Shown one piece after another: positions 41,098 through 50,023 of a stretch of DNA of 64,000 bases. The translations under genes and the position numbers were made by a program. Numbering within the stretch: the first letter of the stretch is position 1; every line of letters starts with the position of its first letter. The stretch is from Microvirga mediterraneensis. GTDB taxonomy: Bacteria; Pseudomonadota; Alphaproteobacteria; Rhizobiales; Beijerinckiaceae. The stretch is from contig NZ_JACDXJ010000001.1 of the NCBI RefSeq assembly GCF_013520865.1, positions 1,975,001-2,039,000 of the forward strand. Direction: 5' to 3'. The notes below the pieces were generated by a model, which searched no databases, had not been told where the DNA came from, and saw nothing but the letters and a program-made list of their open reading frames with translations.

Positions 41098-41116
41098 GGT
41101 GTGGCATGGTGGCCCC

Positions 41117-41983
41117 ATGACGGTGATCGCCCCCGAGGTCTCGCTCGATCCGGAACTGGTCGGAGCGGGTGACGTGACGCATTTCTGGCGTGTGCCGCGC
41201 TATCGCGGCCTCGACTGCCTGCGCGCGACCTTCCGGCGTCACGCCTATGCCCGGCACAGCCACGACACCTATGCCATCGCGGCGGTTCTGGCGGGCTGCG
41301 AGACCTTCTTTCATCGCGGCGAGCAGCATTATGTACCGGCGGGCTGCGTCGCCGTCGTCTGCCCGGACGAGATCCATGACGGCGAGCCCTATGGCGGTGG
41401 GTTCGAGTACCGGACGTTCTATCCCTCGCCGGAGCTGATGCAGGAGATCGCCGAGGACGTGGCAGGGCGTCCGCTCTCCCGCCCGCCCTGGTTCCCGCGT
41501 TCGGTGATCAACGATCCCGCCTTGTTTCAGGCCCAGGTCCGGCTCCATGCCTGCCTCTGCCGGGACGAAAGCTGGTCCTCCGAGATGGAACAGGACACCC
41601 GGCTCATCGATTTCCTGAGCCGCCTGATCGCCCGCTGGGCCGATCTCGATGCCCTGCCGACCCTGCGCTACGGCTCGAAGGGCATCCTGCGGGCGCGGGA
41701 CTATCTCGACGCCCATATGAGCGAGGAGGCAGACCTGGCCGATCTCGCCACCATGGCCGGGCTGTCCCGCAGCCATTTCATCCGCGCCTTCGCCAAGGAA
41801 ACGGGACTGACGCCCCATGCCTACCTGCTCGACCGGCGCTTCCGCGCGGCCACGAAACTGCTGAGCCAGGGGCAGGCCCCGGGCGACGTGGCGGCGGCCT
41901 GCGGGTTTTTCGACCAGAGCCATCTCAACCGCATCTTCAAGGCCCGCATGGGCGTGACGCCTGGGGCCTACCGCGCGGCCTAG
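41117..41983 (+). CDS. AraC-family transcriptional regulator
   Basis: 288 residues. An N-terminal AraC-type cupin (YARHSHDTYAIAAVLAGCETFFHRGEQH, seen as one block) senses an unknown ligand. The C-terminal pair of helix-turn-helix motifs is EADLADLATMAGLSRSHFIRAFAKETGLTPHAYL and DVAAACGFFDQSHLNRIFKARMGVTPGAYR (as blocks). The ATG at 41117 is preferred to a TTG at 41087, which lies inside the ligA hairpin. It probably controls the following azlCD genes. Its TAG overlaps a repeat. Confidence 0.9.
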   Translation: MTVIAPEVSLDPELVGAGDVTHFWRVPRYRGLDCLRATFRRHAYARHSHDTYAIAAVLAGCETFFHRGEQHYVPAGCVAVVCPDEIHDGEPYGGGFEYRTFYPSPELMQEIAEDVAGRPLSRPPWFPRSVINDPALFQAQVRLHACLCRDESWSSEMEQDTRLIDFLSRLIARWADLDALPTLRYGSKGILRARDYLDAHMSEEADLADLATMAGLSRSHFIRAFAKETGLTPHAYLLDRRFRAATKLLSQGQAPGDVAAACGFFDQSHLNRIFKARMGVTPGAYRAA

Positions 41984-42088
41984 CATCGTGCGGAAAAGTG
42001 GATCCGGTTTTCCGACCCGGACGATGCGTTCTTCAACGAGTGGAGCCTCGAACCCAAAAGTGCAAATCCACTTTTGGGTTCGAGGCTC
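41983..42088. repeat. Family B-like repeat and adjoining 20-bp perfect hairpin
   Basis: A diverged family B copy (41983-42027: GCATCGTGCGGAAAAGTGG, then ATCCGGTTTTCCG and GATGC) begins at the AraC stop. It is followed by an inverted repeat with 20-bp arms (42043-42062 and 42069-42088) starting GAGCCTCGAACCCAAAAGTG and a 6-nt loop. The arms contain the AAAAGTG core of the family, suggesting a composite element. Confidence 0.75.
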
Positions 42089-42156
42089 TAGCACAGCACT
42101 TTCATCCAAGACGGCTCCGCATCGAGCGCCCATAAGGTGCGGAAAACGAGCATGCC

Positions 42157-42867
42157 ATGGATCAACCGAACCCCTTCACCGCAGATTACCGCCGCGAAAT
42201 CCGGGCGGGCCTTCGCGACATCGCCCCGGTGGTCGTAGCGGCGATTCCCATCAGCCTGCTCTTCGGCGCGGTGGCCTCGGCCAAGGGGCTGTCGCCGCTG
42301 GAGGTCACATTCATGTCGGCCCTGGTGTTCGCCGGCGGGGCCCAGTTCGCCGCCATCGAGACCTGGATCCACCCCGCGCCGATCTTGACGCTGGCCTTCG
42401 CGACGCTGCTGATCAATGCGCGCCATGTGCTGATGGGAGCGTCCCTGGCGCCCAAGGTGCAGATGTCGCGGGTCCAGACGTTCCTGTCCTTCTTCTTCCT
42501 GACGGACGAGGCCTGGGCTCTGTCCGAGCGCCGGGCCCTGGACCGTCCGGTGACGGGGGCCTATTGGGCCGCCATGGGCATTGCCCTGTGGGCCAACTGG
42601 ACATTCTTCTCCAGCCTCGGGGCCGTCCTCGGCTCGTTCCTCGGCGACCCGGCGCGCATCGGCGCCGACTTCGCCTTCACGGCCCTGTTCATCGGCCTCG
42701 TGGCAGGCTTCGGGCGCAGCCGGGTGACGCTGGTCACCGTGGGCGTCAGCGCCGGTGTCGCGGCCCTCGTTCATCACTTCATCGGTGCGCCCTGGCATGT
42801 GGCCTCGGGCGCATTGGCGGGTATCGCCGCCGCCTATCTGGCCGCTCCCGAGGAGGCGCGCTCATGA
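42157..42867 (+). CDS. azlC: AzlC-family branched-chain amino acid exporter, large subunit
   Basis: 236 residues with several membrane helices. Family motifs: AAIPISLLFGAVASAKGLSPLEV, SALVFAGGAQFAAIETW, LLINARHVLMGASLAP and FLTDEAWAL. With AzlD it exports branched-chain amino acids or analogues. Its stop overlaps the azlD ATG, so both are made together. The upstream AraC-family gene is the likely regulator (inference). Confidence 0.92.
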   Translation: MDQPNPFTADYRREIRAGLRDIAPVVVAAIPISLLFGAVASAKGLSPLEVTFMSALVFAGGAQFAAIETWIHPAPILTLAFATLLINARHVLMGASLAPKVQMSRVQTFLSFFFLTDEAWALSERRALDRPVTGAYWAAMGIALWANWTFFSSLGAVLGSFLGDPARIGADFAFTALFIGLVAGFGRSRVTLVTVGVSAGVAALVHHFIGAPWHVASGALAGIAAAYLAAPEEARS

Positions 42868-43163
42868 CGCTGGATACGACGACCCTGCTCGCCATCCTGG
42901 CCATGGCGGTCGTGACCTATTTCACCCGCATCGCGGGCCTGTTCGTGGCCGACCGCCTCGTGCTCACCGGCCGCGCCAAGGCCGCCTTCGACGCCATTCC
43001 CCCGGCCGTGCTGGTCGCCGTCATCGCCCCGACGGCGCTCACGACCGGCTGGGCGGAAGCCCTTGCGGCCGCCATCACGGCGGTGGCGGCCTTCAGGCTG
43101 CCGCTGCTCGGAACGGTCGCAGTCGGCGTAGTGTCCGTCGTGGCGCTGCGGAGCGTGCTTTAA
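42864..43163 (+). CDS. azlD: AzlD-family small subunit of branched-chain amino acid exporter
   Basis: 99 residues, nearly all hydrophobic (three to four helices): TLLAILAMAVVTYFTRIAGLFVA, FDAIPPAVLVAVIAPTAL and RLPLLGTVAVGVVSVVALRSVL. The ATG overlaps the azlC TGA. The stop interlocks with that of the convergent aminopeptidase gene (43160-43163), so there is no intergenic space for separate terminators. Confidence 0.9.
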   Translation: MTLDTTTLLAILAMAVVTYFTRIAGLFVADRLVLTGRAKAAFDAIPPAVLVAVIAPTALTTGWAEALAAAITAVAAFRLPLLGTVAVGVVSVVALRSVL

Positions 43164-44980
43164 CCGATCGCCCGCGTGGCGTTCTCCAGCCATGTGCGCG
43201 TCTCGGCATCGAGCTTCGGGCCGATTTTTTCGCGCACTGCCGCGTGATAGGCGTCGAGCCACGCGATCTCGTCGGCCGTCATCAGGGCGGGTTCGACGAG
43301 GCGCAGATCGATGGGCGTGAAGGTCAGCGTCTCGAAGCCCATCATTTCCCGGTCGCCACCGGGGATGCTGCGCGGTTCCACGAGGATCAGGTTCTCGATG
43401 CGGATGCCGTAAGCGCCCGGCTTGTAGAAGCCCGGCTCGTTGGAGAGCATCATGCCCACCTCGAGCGGCGTATGCCCTGTCTTGGCGATGCGCTGCGGTC
43501 CTTCGTGCACCGAAAGATAGCTGCCGATGCCGTGGCCCGTGCCGTGGTCGAAATCGAGGCCGGCGTCCCACAACGGCTTGCGCGCGAAGGCGTCGATCTG
43601 TGCGCCCGTCGTGCCTTTCGGGAACACGGCCTGCGCGATGGCGATATGGCCCTTGAGAACGCGGGTGAAGCGGTCCTTCATCTCGTCCGTCGGCTTCCCC
43701 ACGATAATGGTGCGGGTGATATCGGTCGTACCGTCCTCGTATTGCGCGCCGGAATCGATCAGGAAGATCTGGTTCGGCTCGAGGGTGCGGTTGCTCGAAC
43801 TCGTGACGCGGTAATGGGGCAGGGCGGCATTGGGACCGGCCCCCGAGATGCTCGGGAAGGAGATGTTCTTCAAGGCGCCCGTCTCGGCCCGGAAGGCCTC
43901 CAGAGACTCGACGACGTCGATTTCCGTGAGCTTGCCCGAAGGGGCCTCGCGGTCGAGCCACGCAAGAAAGCGGGCGACCGCCACGCCGTCGCGCAGATGC
44001 GCCGCATGGGAGCCCTCGATTTCAGCCTCGTTCTTGACGGCCTTCATCAGGGCGATCGGGTCGGCTCCCACATCGACCGTGCCACCCGCCGCCTCGATCC
44101 GCCGGATCAGGGCGACCGCGCCGGTGGCGGAATCGATGCGGATCTTGCCGCCTGTCTCGCCCAGGGTGTCGAGAGCACTCTGGAAGGTTGCGATGGGAGC
44201 GAAATCGGCGAGATCGCCCACCGCCGCACCGGCCTCGTTCGTCACCTTCGCCGGATCGAAAAAGAGGCTCGCGCGGCCTTCCTTGGGAAGGACCGCATAG
44301 CCAAGCGGCAGGGGCGTGTGTCCCACGTCGCCGCCGCGCAGGTTGAAGGCCCAGGCGAGATTGTGCGGATCGGAGATGACCAATGCGTCGAGCTTCGCCT
44401 CCGCCATCTTCTTGCGGATACGCTCCAGCTTCTCGGTGGCCGTCTCGCCCGCATATTCGAGCGGGTGCGGCCTGACGGGCGCCTGCGGCGGGGCCGGGCG
44501 GTCGATCCAGATCACGTCGACCAGGTTGAGATCGACCGGGCAGAGTTTGCCGCCGGCACGGCTCACGGCCTGCTCGAGCTTCTTCAGCCCGTCGCTAGTA
44601 TGGAGCCACGGGTCATAGGCCATGATGCCGCCCGGCGGCAGGTGATCGGCGATCCAGTCCTCCGGAGTGAAATCGGCCAGCTGCACCGGCGTGATGACGG
44701 AGGTGTCCACCTGCTCGGCGGCCTGGACCGTGTAGCGCCCGTCAACCACCAGGGCTGCCTCGTTCTGGAGGATCACGGCGGTGCCGGCCGAACCTGTGAA
44801 GCCGGTGAGCCACGACAGACGCTCTGCGCTCTTCGGCACGTACTCGCCCTGATGCTCGTCGGCGCGGGGAACGATGAATCCGTCGAAGCCGCGACGGGCC
44901 ATCTCGGTCCGCAGCTTGGCGATGTGCTTCGGTCCTTGAGCGGGGGAGGTCGTGTCGTCGAAGAACTGGAACTGAGCCAT
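43160..44980 (-). CDS. pepP: Xaa-Pro aminopeptidase (aminopeptidase P, M24B)
   Basis: Metallopeptidase removing N-terminal residues before proline, 606 residues. This is the long form with two creatinase-like N-terminal domains before the catalytic pita-bread domain. Metal ligands: two Asp in DSGAQYEDGTTDITRT, His in GTGHGIGSYLSVHE, and Glu in SNEPGFYKPGAYGIRIEN and FETLTFTPID. Length matches eukaryotic XPNPEP1-like enzymes. It is monocistronic, with a family B-like repeat upstream. Confidence 0.93.
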   Translation of the reverse strand: MAQFQFFDDTTSPAQGPKHIAKLRTEMARRGFDGFIVPRADEHQGEYVPKSAERLSWLTGFTGSAGTAVILQNEAALVVDGRYTVQAAEQVDTSVITPVQLADFTPEDWIADHLPPGGIMAYDPWLHTSDGLKKLEQAVSRAGGKLCPVDLNLVDVIWIDRPAPPQAPVRPHPLEYAGETATEKLERIRKKMAEAKLDALVISDPHNLAWAFNLRGGDVGHTPLPLGYAVLPKEGRASLFFDPAKVTNEAGAAVGDLADFAPIATFQSALDTLGETGGKIRIDSATGAVALIRRIEAAGGTVDVGADPIALMKAVKNEAEIEGSHAAHLRDGVAVARFLAWLDREAPSGKLTEIDVVESLEAFRAETGALKNISFPSISGAGPNAALPHYRVTSSSNRTLEPNQIFLIDSGAQYEDGTTDITRTIIVGKPTDEMKDRFTRVLKGHIAIAQAVFPKGTTGAQIDAFARKPLWDAGLDFDHGTGHGIGSYLSVHEGPQRIAKTGHTPLEVGMMLSNEPGFYKPGAYGIRIENLILVEPRSIPGGDREMMGFETLTFTPIDLRLVEPALMTADEIAWLDAYHAAVREKIGPKLDAETRTWLENATRAIG

Positions 44981-45002
44981 GGGAAATGGTCACCGAAAGT
45001 CG

Positions 45003-45073
45003 AGCGTGGAAACGGCGCCACGCTAGAGCATCGGACCAGAAGGGGAAACCACTTTTCGGATCGAACCGTCTGG
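45003..45073. repeat. Hairpin plus diverged family B repeat upstream of the aminopeptidase gene
   Basis: AGCGTGG (45003-45009) pairs with CCACGCT (45018-45024). A diverged family B copy (AGAGCATCGGACC, then CCACTTTTCGG) follows. The rest of 45074-45305 has no ORF worth calling; TTCAAC and TATCTT 17 bp apart upstream of the next gene could be a promoter, at low confidence. Confidence 0.5.
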
Positions 45074-45305
45074 AATGGCGGCTGTCGATATCAGCGACAT
45101 ATGCCGCTGAACTCCGCAGCAGCCCGCCTAAGAAATATGCGTCGGGCGCCTGGAGATTGAATTTTCATGATGGCGCCCTGCAATGGATGCATGACCCGCA
45201 TGTGATCCTGTGACTTCAACTAAAGTCGGAGCGAGCTTATCTTCCTGTCAACGATAACAGAGGAACGCTGAAGGGTCTCAGCACCAATCTGTTGGAGATG
45301 AGCCC

Positions 45306-45530
45306 ATGATCACAGCCGTTGTATCTTCCGCCCTCGTCGGTCGCGAAAAAGCCCCGTCCAGGCTCTCGCAGCTGGCCACCCGCTTCATGAGCGCGCTCGT
45401 CGAGAGCCGCGCCAGAAGCGCCGCCCGGGAACTGCATCGCCACGAGGCGTTCATCAGCAACCTGGGCCGCCGTCAGGACCATTCGGCAGAGTTCCTCGAT
45501 CAGGCCGACCTGTTGCCCGCCAAAATCTGA
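45306..45530 (+). CDS. Small hypothetical protein
   Basis: 74 residues: MITAVVSSALVGREKAPSRL, then a basic helical stretch (ATRFMSALVESRARSAARELHRHEAF) and a polar end. TTGGAG lies 9-10 nt before the ATG. Not recognised, although the size and basic helix recall DUF1127-type small proteins of Rhizobiales. It is followed by another tiny ORF with a similar MI-x-ITAV start, suggesting a related pair. Confidence 0.55.
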   Translation: MITAVVSSALVGREKAPSRLSQLATRFMSALVESRARSAARELHRHEAFISNLGRRQDHSAEFLDQADLLPAKI

Positions 45531-45560
45531 CCGCCACATTTTTCAAAGCGAGACAATACC

Positions 45561-45665
45561 ATGATCATCATCACCGCCGTGAAGGCTATCCGCGACATCT
45601 GGGCCGAAAGCATCGAGCTGCGCCGCGAACTCGCCAAGCGCTATCCTGGCCTCCTGGCCGAGTAA
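45561..45665 (+). CDS. Very small ORF (34 residues)
   Basis: MIIITAVKAIRDIWAESIEL then RRELAKRYPGLLAE. It is a single predicted amphipathic helix, 30 bp after the preceding small gene and ending 6 bp before convergent prmA. Codon use is like neighbouring genes. The ribosome-binding site is weak. The N-terminus resembles that of the 74-residue neighbour (MITAV). Confidence 0.45.
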   Translation: MIIITAVKAIRDIWAESIELRRELAKRYPGLLAE

Positions 45666-45671
45666 GATCGA

Positions 45672-46592
45672 CTACTGGCGGGGCTGCGGACGTGCGCTGC
45701 CCCGCTTCAGGACCAGCGCGGCCCATCCGTCGAGGTCGTAGCGCCGCTGCAGGTACCAGCCCTGATGAGCGTAGGTCGACAACACGCCGGGAACGTCCCG
45801 GGCCAGCAGCCCTGACAGAATGATCGTACCGTCCGGGCTTGCCACGCGCGCCAGCGACGGCGCGAGCATCCGCAGGGGCTTCGCCAGGATATTGGCAAAG
45901 ACCAGGTCGAAATGGCCTGCACGGTCCGCTTCCGCATGACGGATTCCGGGCCCCACATACAGCTTCATGAAGGCCCCGATCCCGTTCAGCCGCGCATTCT
46001 CGCGCGCCACGCGCACGGCTTCCGGGTCGATATCGCCCGCCACGACGGGCCGCTTCAGGACCTTCGCGGCCGCGAAGGCCAGGATGCCCGTTCCGGTGCC
46101 GACATCGAGCACATGGCGAGGCGTGCGCGTCTTCAACTCGTCCACGAATGCGAGCAGGCAACCCTTCGTCGTGCCATGATGGCCCGTGCCGAAGGCCAAG
46201 CCTGCCTCGATCTCGATGGCGACGTCGCTCGTGCGTCGCTCGTGACGGTCGTGCGAGCCGTGGACGAAGATCCGGCCCGCGCGGACGGGCTTGAGACCCT
46301 CCAGCGAAGCTTTCACCCAATCTTTCTGCTCGAGGGGCAGGAAGACGCCCTTGTCCGCCTCCGCGCCGACGATGGGGCGCAGCAGGCTGCGGATCGCCGC
46401 CTCGTCGGGCTGGTGAGCGAAATAGGCCTCCAGCATCCAGGGCCCGCCATCCTCCGTCTCGAAGGAGGCGACCGCCGTCTCGGCCGGATCGAAGATCTCG
46501 CCGATCATGTCGGTCATGGCGCGCGCGGAGCGTTCGTCCGTGGTGATGCGGAACACGTGAGTGGGGCGGTTGGGGTGCAGACCTTCAAGCAT
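45672..46592 (-). CDS. prmA: Ribosomal protein L11 methyltransferase
   Basis: AdoMet-dependent trimethylation of ribosomal protein L11, 306 residues. The N-terminal substrate-recognition domain is followed by the methyltransferase domain with the AIEIEAGLAFGTGHHGTTKGCL block, motif I VLDVGTGTGILAFAAAK, motif II AGDIDPEAVRVARENARLNG and the catalytic-loop FANILAKPLRMLAPSL. Length and motifs match the family. It is divergent from the SDR gene. Confidence 0.95.
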   Translation of the reverse strand: MLEGLHPNRPTHVFRITTDERSARAMTDMIGEIFDPAETAVASFETEDGGPWMLEAYFAHQPDEAAIRSLLRPIVGAEADKGVFLPLEQKDWVKASLEGLKPVRAGRIFVHGSHDRHERRTSDVAIEIEAGLAFGTGHHGTTKGCLLAFVDELKTRTPRHVLDVGTGTGILAFAAAKVLKRPVVAGDIDPEAVRVARENARLNGIGAFMKLYVGPGIRHAEADRAGHFDLVFANILAKPLRMLAPSLARVASPDGTIILSGLLARDVPGVLSTYAHQGWYLQRRYDLDGWAALVLKRGSARPQPRQ

Positions 46593-46744
46593 GCCGTCGC
46601 CTTAGCATTCCTCGTGCCCGAGGTCACCTGTCCGTGAGATCGTGCTTTGCCCGGAACCGCCGTGGATGCGCCCCGTTGTGCCCTCACCTGATACCGGCCG
46701 CGATCCAGGACCGGCGGCTGCGATTGCTCTTCCAGGAGATCCCC

Positions 46745-47620
46745 ATGCCCGGACGTCTTTTCGACAAGGTTGCCATCGTGACGGGTGCCGGCACCGGCAT
46801 CGGCGAAGCCATTGCGCTCAAGTTCGCCCAGGAAGGCGCGCGTCTTCTCCTCGTCGGCCTGCCGGACGATCCGGTCGAGGATGTGGCGCGGACGATCAAC
46901 GGGGCTGGCGGGTTCGCGGAAATCTACCTCGGCGATATCGCCGAAGAGCGCCATGCCCAGGCGGCCGTCGAAGCCTGCGTGAGCGCCTATGGACGCATCG
47001 ACGTGCTCGTCAACAACGCGGGCGTGTTTCTCGCCGTCGCCGAGACGCAGGACTATCCCATCGACAAGTTCGACGAGACGTTTCGCTCGAACGTGCGCTC
47101 GGTCTTCCTGATGACGAGGTTCGCTTTGCCGCATCTTCAGGAAACGCACGGCAACATCATCGCCACCGGGTCGGAGGCTGGAATTCTCGGCCATCCGAAG
47201 AACACACCCTATGGCGGCACGAAGGCCTTCATCCATTCCTTCATCCGGGGTGTCGCGGCGGAGCAGGTGCCTTACGGCGTGCGCGCCAACTGCGTATGTC
47301 CCGGCCCCATCGACACCGCCTGGACGCATCAATCCACGGGGCCGATGGATTCGGAACTCGCCACGATGATCACGCAGGCCACGCCCATGGGCCGGCGCGG
47401 CACGCCCGAGGAAGTCGCGAACGTGTTCTGCTTCCTGGCCTCGGACGAGGCGAGCTTCGTCACGGGTGCCCTCTATATGGTGGATGGCGGCATCACGATC
47501 TCCAAGGGGCCGGTGGGCACGAAGGCTGCATCGAACTTCAAGAAGCAGCCGCAGGGCAAGCTGCCGACGCGCCATTCCCATGACGGCCTGAAGAACAAGG
47601 ATTACGAGACCCTGACCTGA
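46745..47620 (+). CDS. Short-chain dehydrogenase/reductase
   Basis: 291 residues from the ATG behind AGGAG. NAD(P)-binding TGAGTGIG near the N-terminus, DVLVNNAGVF, catalytic serine in IIATGSEAG and YGGTK as the YxxxK pair, then VRANCVCPGPIDTAWTHQ. The C-terminal extension after MVDGGITISKGPVG adds about 35 residues. The substrate is unknown. A 37-residue upstream extension of the frame has no support. Confidence 0.92.
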   Translation: MPGRLFDKVAIVTGAGTGIGEAIALKFAQEGARLLLVGLPDDPVEDVARTINGAGGFAEIYLGDIAEERHAQAAVEACVSAYGRIDVLVNNAGVFLAVAETQDYPIDKFDETFRSNVRSVFLMTRFALPHLQETHGNIIATGSEAGILGHPKNTPYGGTKAFIHSFIRGVAAEQVPYGVRANCVCPGPIDTAWTHQSTGPMDSELATMITQATPMGRRGTPEEVANVFCFLASDEASFVTGALYMVDGGITISKGPVGTKAASNFKKQPQGKLPTRHSHDGLKNKDYETLT

Positions 47621-47642
47621 TCGGGCGCTATCGCCAACGGCC

Positions 47643-48917
47643 TCAGCCGTTCTGCAGGACCTTCTCCGCAGGGGCGAGCACGTTCAGCCTCTCGGATTCC
47701 TCGGCCTTGTAGAGGCGCTGGGTATCCGTGATGTAATCGCGCACGATGGGCGCGGCGTCGCGCTTGCGGGCCAGCTGCATATGGAAGACGAGCTGGCTGC
47801 CTGTCGTGAACATGGTCTCGGCGCTGATGAGATAGAACTCGAACATGCGGCAGAAGCGTTCGTCGTACATCGCGGCGATCTTCTCCCGGTTCGCCTCGAA
47901 GCGCCGATGCCAATGGTTGAGCGTCTTGGCATAGTGCAGGCGCAGGAACTCGAGATCCGTCACCCATAACTGGTTCTGTTCGACGACGGGGAACACCTCC
48001 GACAGGGCAGGGGAGTATGCGCCCGGGAAGATGTACTTGCGCAGCCAGGGGCTCGCGGTGCCGGGCGGGCTCATCTTGCCGATGGAGTGCAGCACCATCA
48101 ATCCGTCATCGTCGAGCAGCGCGTTGACCTTCTTGAAGAACTCGCCGTAATGGTGAACGCCCACATGCTCGAACATGCCAACAGACACGATGCGGTCGAA
48201 CTTCTTCTCGGCCTTTCGATAATCGAGAAGTTCGAAGCGTACGCGGTTCGAGAGGCCCGCGCGACGGGCCTTTTCGTTGGACAATTCGTACTGCTCCTTC
48301 GACAGCGTGACGCCCGTTACGTCCACGTCCTCCATCGCGGCGAGATAGAGGGCGAGATCACCCCAGCCGCTGCCGATGTCGAGAATCTTCAAGCCGGGCT
48401 TGAGCTGCAGCTTCGAGGCGATGAGCCGGAGCTTGTTCTGCTGCGCCTCCTCCAGCGTGTCGTCATCATTGATGAAATAGGCGCAGGAATACTGCATGCC
48501 CTTGTCGAGGAAGAGTCTGTAGAAGTCGTTCCCAAGGTCGTAATGGTGCGCCACGTTCTGTTGCGCCTTGCCGACGGGGTTCGCCTGCTGGAAGCGTTTC
48601 ACGGTCCGTGAGATGCGCTTCAGCACATTCTGGAGCGGGTAGTTCGCCAGGGTCGAACGGTTCATCGAAAAGAGATTGAGGAAGTCCCGCAAGGTCGAGC
48701 CGTCCTCGAAGCTCATGCGCCCGTCCATATAGGCTTCGCCCGCATGCAGTTCCGGGTTGAGGAAGAGCTTGTGATAAAGCGAGCGGTCCGTCAGGCGCAT
48801 GGTGACGCTCGGTCCCGGCTTCGTGCCACCGAAGACGTGCACGCCGCCCTCCGCATCGACCACCTTCAGGGTCCCGGTGCGAATGAAGGATTTCAGCATA
48901 TGGGACAACGGGAACAT
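47643..48917 (-). CDS. cfa: Cyclopropane-fatty-acyl-phospholipid synthase
   Basis: Methylenates unsaturated acyl chains of membrane phospholipids using AdoMet, 424 residues. HHYDLGNDFYRLFLDKGMQYSCAYF is the substrate-site block, ILDIGSGWGDLALYLA the AdoMet motif, VSVGMFEHVG and KYIFPGAY follow. The ATG at 48917 has AGAGG at 5-nt spacing. A GTG two codons upstream overlaps that site and is less likely. It is divergent from the manganese catalase gene, and both fit stress or stationary-phase roles. Confidence 0.94.
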   Translation of the reverse strand: MFPLSHMLKSFIRTGTLKVVDAEGGVHVFGGTKPGPSVTMRLTDRSLYHKLFLNPELHAGEAYMDGRMSFEDGSTLRDFLNLFSMNRSTLANYPLQNVLKRISRTVKRFQQANPVGKAQQNVAHHYDLGNDFYRLFLDKGMQYSCAYFINDDDTLEEAQQNKLRLIASKLQLKPGLKILDIGSGWGDLALYLAAMEDVDVTGVTLSKEQYELSNEKARRAGLSNRVRFELLDYRKAEKKFDRIVSVGMFEHVGVHHYGEFFKKVNALLDDDGLMVLHSIGKMSPPGTASPWLRKYIFPGAYSPALSEVFPVVEQNQLWVTDLEFLRLHYAKTLNHWHRRFEANREKIAAMYDERFCRMFEFYLISAETMFTTGSQLVFHMQLARKRDAAPIVRDYITDTQRLYKAEESERLNVLAPAEKVLQNG

Positions 48918-49034
48918 CGGCACCTCTGGTGATTGTTCGTCGGACCGGATGGTTCCACAGTTGCGCGCGGGTGGCTAGAGGCTAAACGGCCAGATCAGAA
49001 TGAGTCTAAAGTGCAGGAATGACAGCCGAATTCG

Positions 49035-49059
49035 GGAACAACCCGGAATCGCTCTTGTT
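49035..49059 (+). promoter_or_regulatory. Candidate EcfG-type (general stress) promoter of the catalase gene
   Basis: GGAAC (49035-49039), 16 bp and TGTT (49056-49059). The alphaproteobacterial EcfG consensus is GGAAC-N16/17-CGTT, so one -10 base differs. It lies 60 bp before the catalase start. Confidence 0.4.
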
Positions 49060-49118
49060 GGAAGGCTGACGCTCGTGGGGTGAGCGTCGCCCCACCATCC
49101 ATCGAACAGGAGCAGCCG

Positions 49119-50000
49119 ATGTTCTTCCGTCAGAAGCAGATGGCCTATCATGCCAAGCCTGAAAGACCTGATCCGCTCTTCGCCAAGATGCTTCAGGAGC
49201 CCCTCGGCGGCCAATGGGGCGAGATGAGCGTGATGATGACCTACCTGTTTCAGGGATGGAATTGCCGCGGTCCGCAGAAGTACAAAGACATGATCATGGA
49301 TATCGGCACCGAGGAAATCGGCCATGTGGAAATGCTCGCCACCATGATCGCACGCCTGCTCGAAACCTCGCCGATCGAGCAGCAGGAGGAAATGGCCAAG
49401 AACTCCGTGGTCGGCGCCGTCATGGGCGGAGCCCGTGTGGAGGATGCGATCGTGGCCGGCATGAATCCCCAGCAATACATCGTGGCGGGCCTCGGCTCCC
49501 GCCCGTCGGACAGCGTCGGAAACCCCTGGAACGCGGCCTATACCATCGCGAGCGGCAACCTCCTCGCCGATTTCCGCTTCAACGTCACGGCCGAGAGCCT
49601 GGGCCGCCTGCAGGTGGCCCGCCTCTACAACATGACCAACGACACGGGCGTGCGCGACATGCTCTCGTTCATGCTCGCCCGCGATACCATGCACCAGAAC
49701 CAGTGGCTCGCGGCGATCAAGGAGCTGGAGGAGGACGGCCTGGAAACGACTCCGGTGCCGTCGAACTTCCCGCAGAACCTGGAGAAGACGGAGGTTGCCT
49801 ACCAATTCCTCAACCATTCGGAAGGTGTGGAGAGCCAGCAGGGCCGTTGGGCGCAGGGTCCCGCGCCGGATGGGAAGGGCACCTTCACTTATGTCGACCG
49901 TCCGCCGGCCTACACGGAAGACGAAGGGCAGCTCAGCCCGATCGATCCGCGCACCTACGGCACACCGGCCGCGCCGGTGCCGCCGGCTGCCGCGGAGTGA
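49119..50000 (+). CDS. Manganese catalase
   Basis: Non-heme dimanganese enzyme that disproportionates hydrogen peroxide, 293 residues from the ATG behind CAGGAG. The ferritin-like bundle shows metal-ligand helices DIGTEEIGHVEMLATMIARL and the later DMLSFMLARDTMHQNQW, plus GNLLADFRFNVTAESLGRLQVARLYNMT (as blocks). The tail is proline- and alanine-rich. Members occur in Bacillus spores (CotJC) and in many Rhizobiales. A frame extension of 13 residues upstream is not supported. Confidence 0.92.
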   Translation: MFFRQKQMAYHAKPERPDPLFAKMLQEPLGGQWGEMSVMMTYLFQGWNCRGPQKYKDMIMDIGTEEIGHVEMLATMIARLLETSPIEQQEEMAKNSVVGAVMGGARVEDAIVAGMNPQQYIVAGLGSRPSDSVGNPWNAAYTIASGNLLADFRFNVTAESLGRLQVARLYNMTNDTGVRDMLSFMLARDTMHQNQWLAAIKELEEDGLETTPVPSNFPQNLEKTEVAYQFLNHSEGVESQQGRWAQGPAPDGKGTFTYVDRPPAYTEDEGQLSPIDPRTYGTPAAPVPPAAAE

Positions 50001-50023
50001 TTACTTGTAAGATCGAGTATTCG

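Noticed and set aside
45266..45300. GGAAC-containing EcfG promoter before the 74-residue small gene
   Set aside because: The nearest GTT is about 21 bp away, outside the 16-17 bp spacing.
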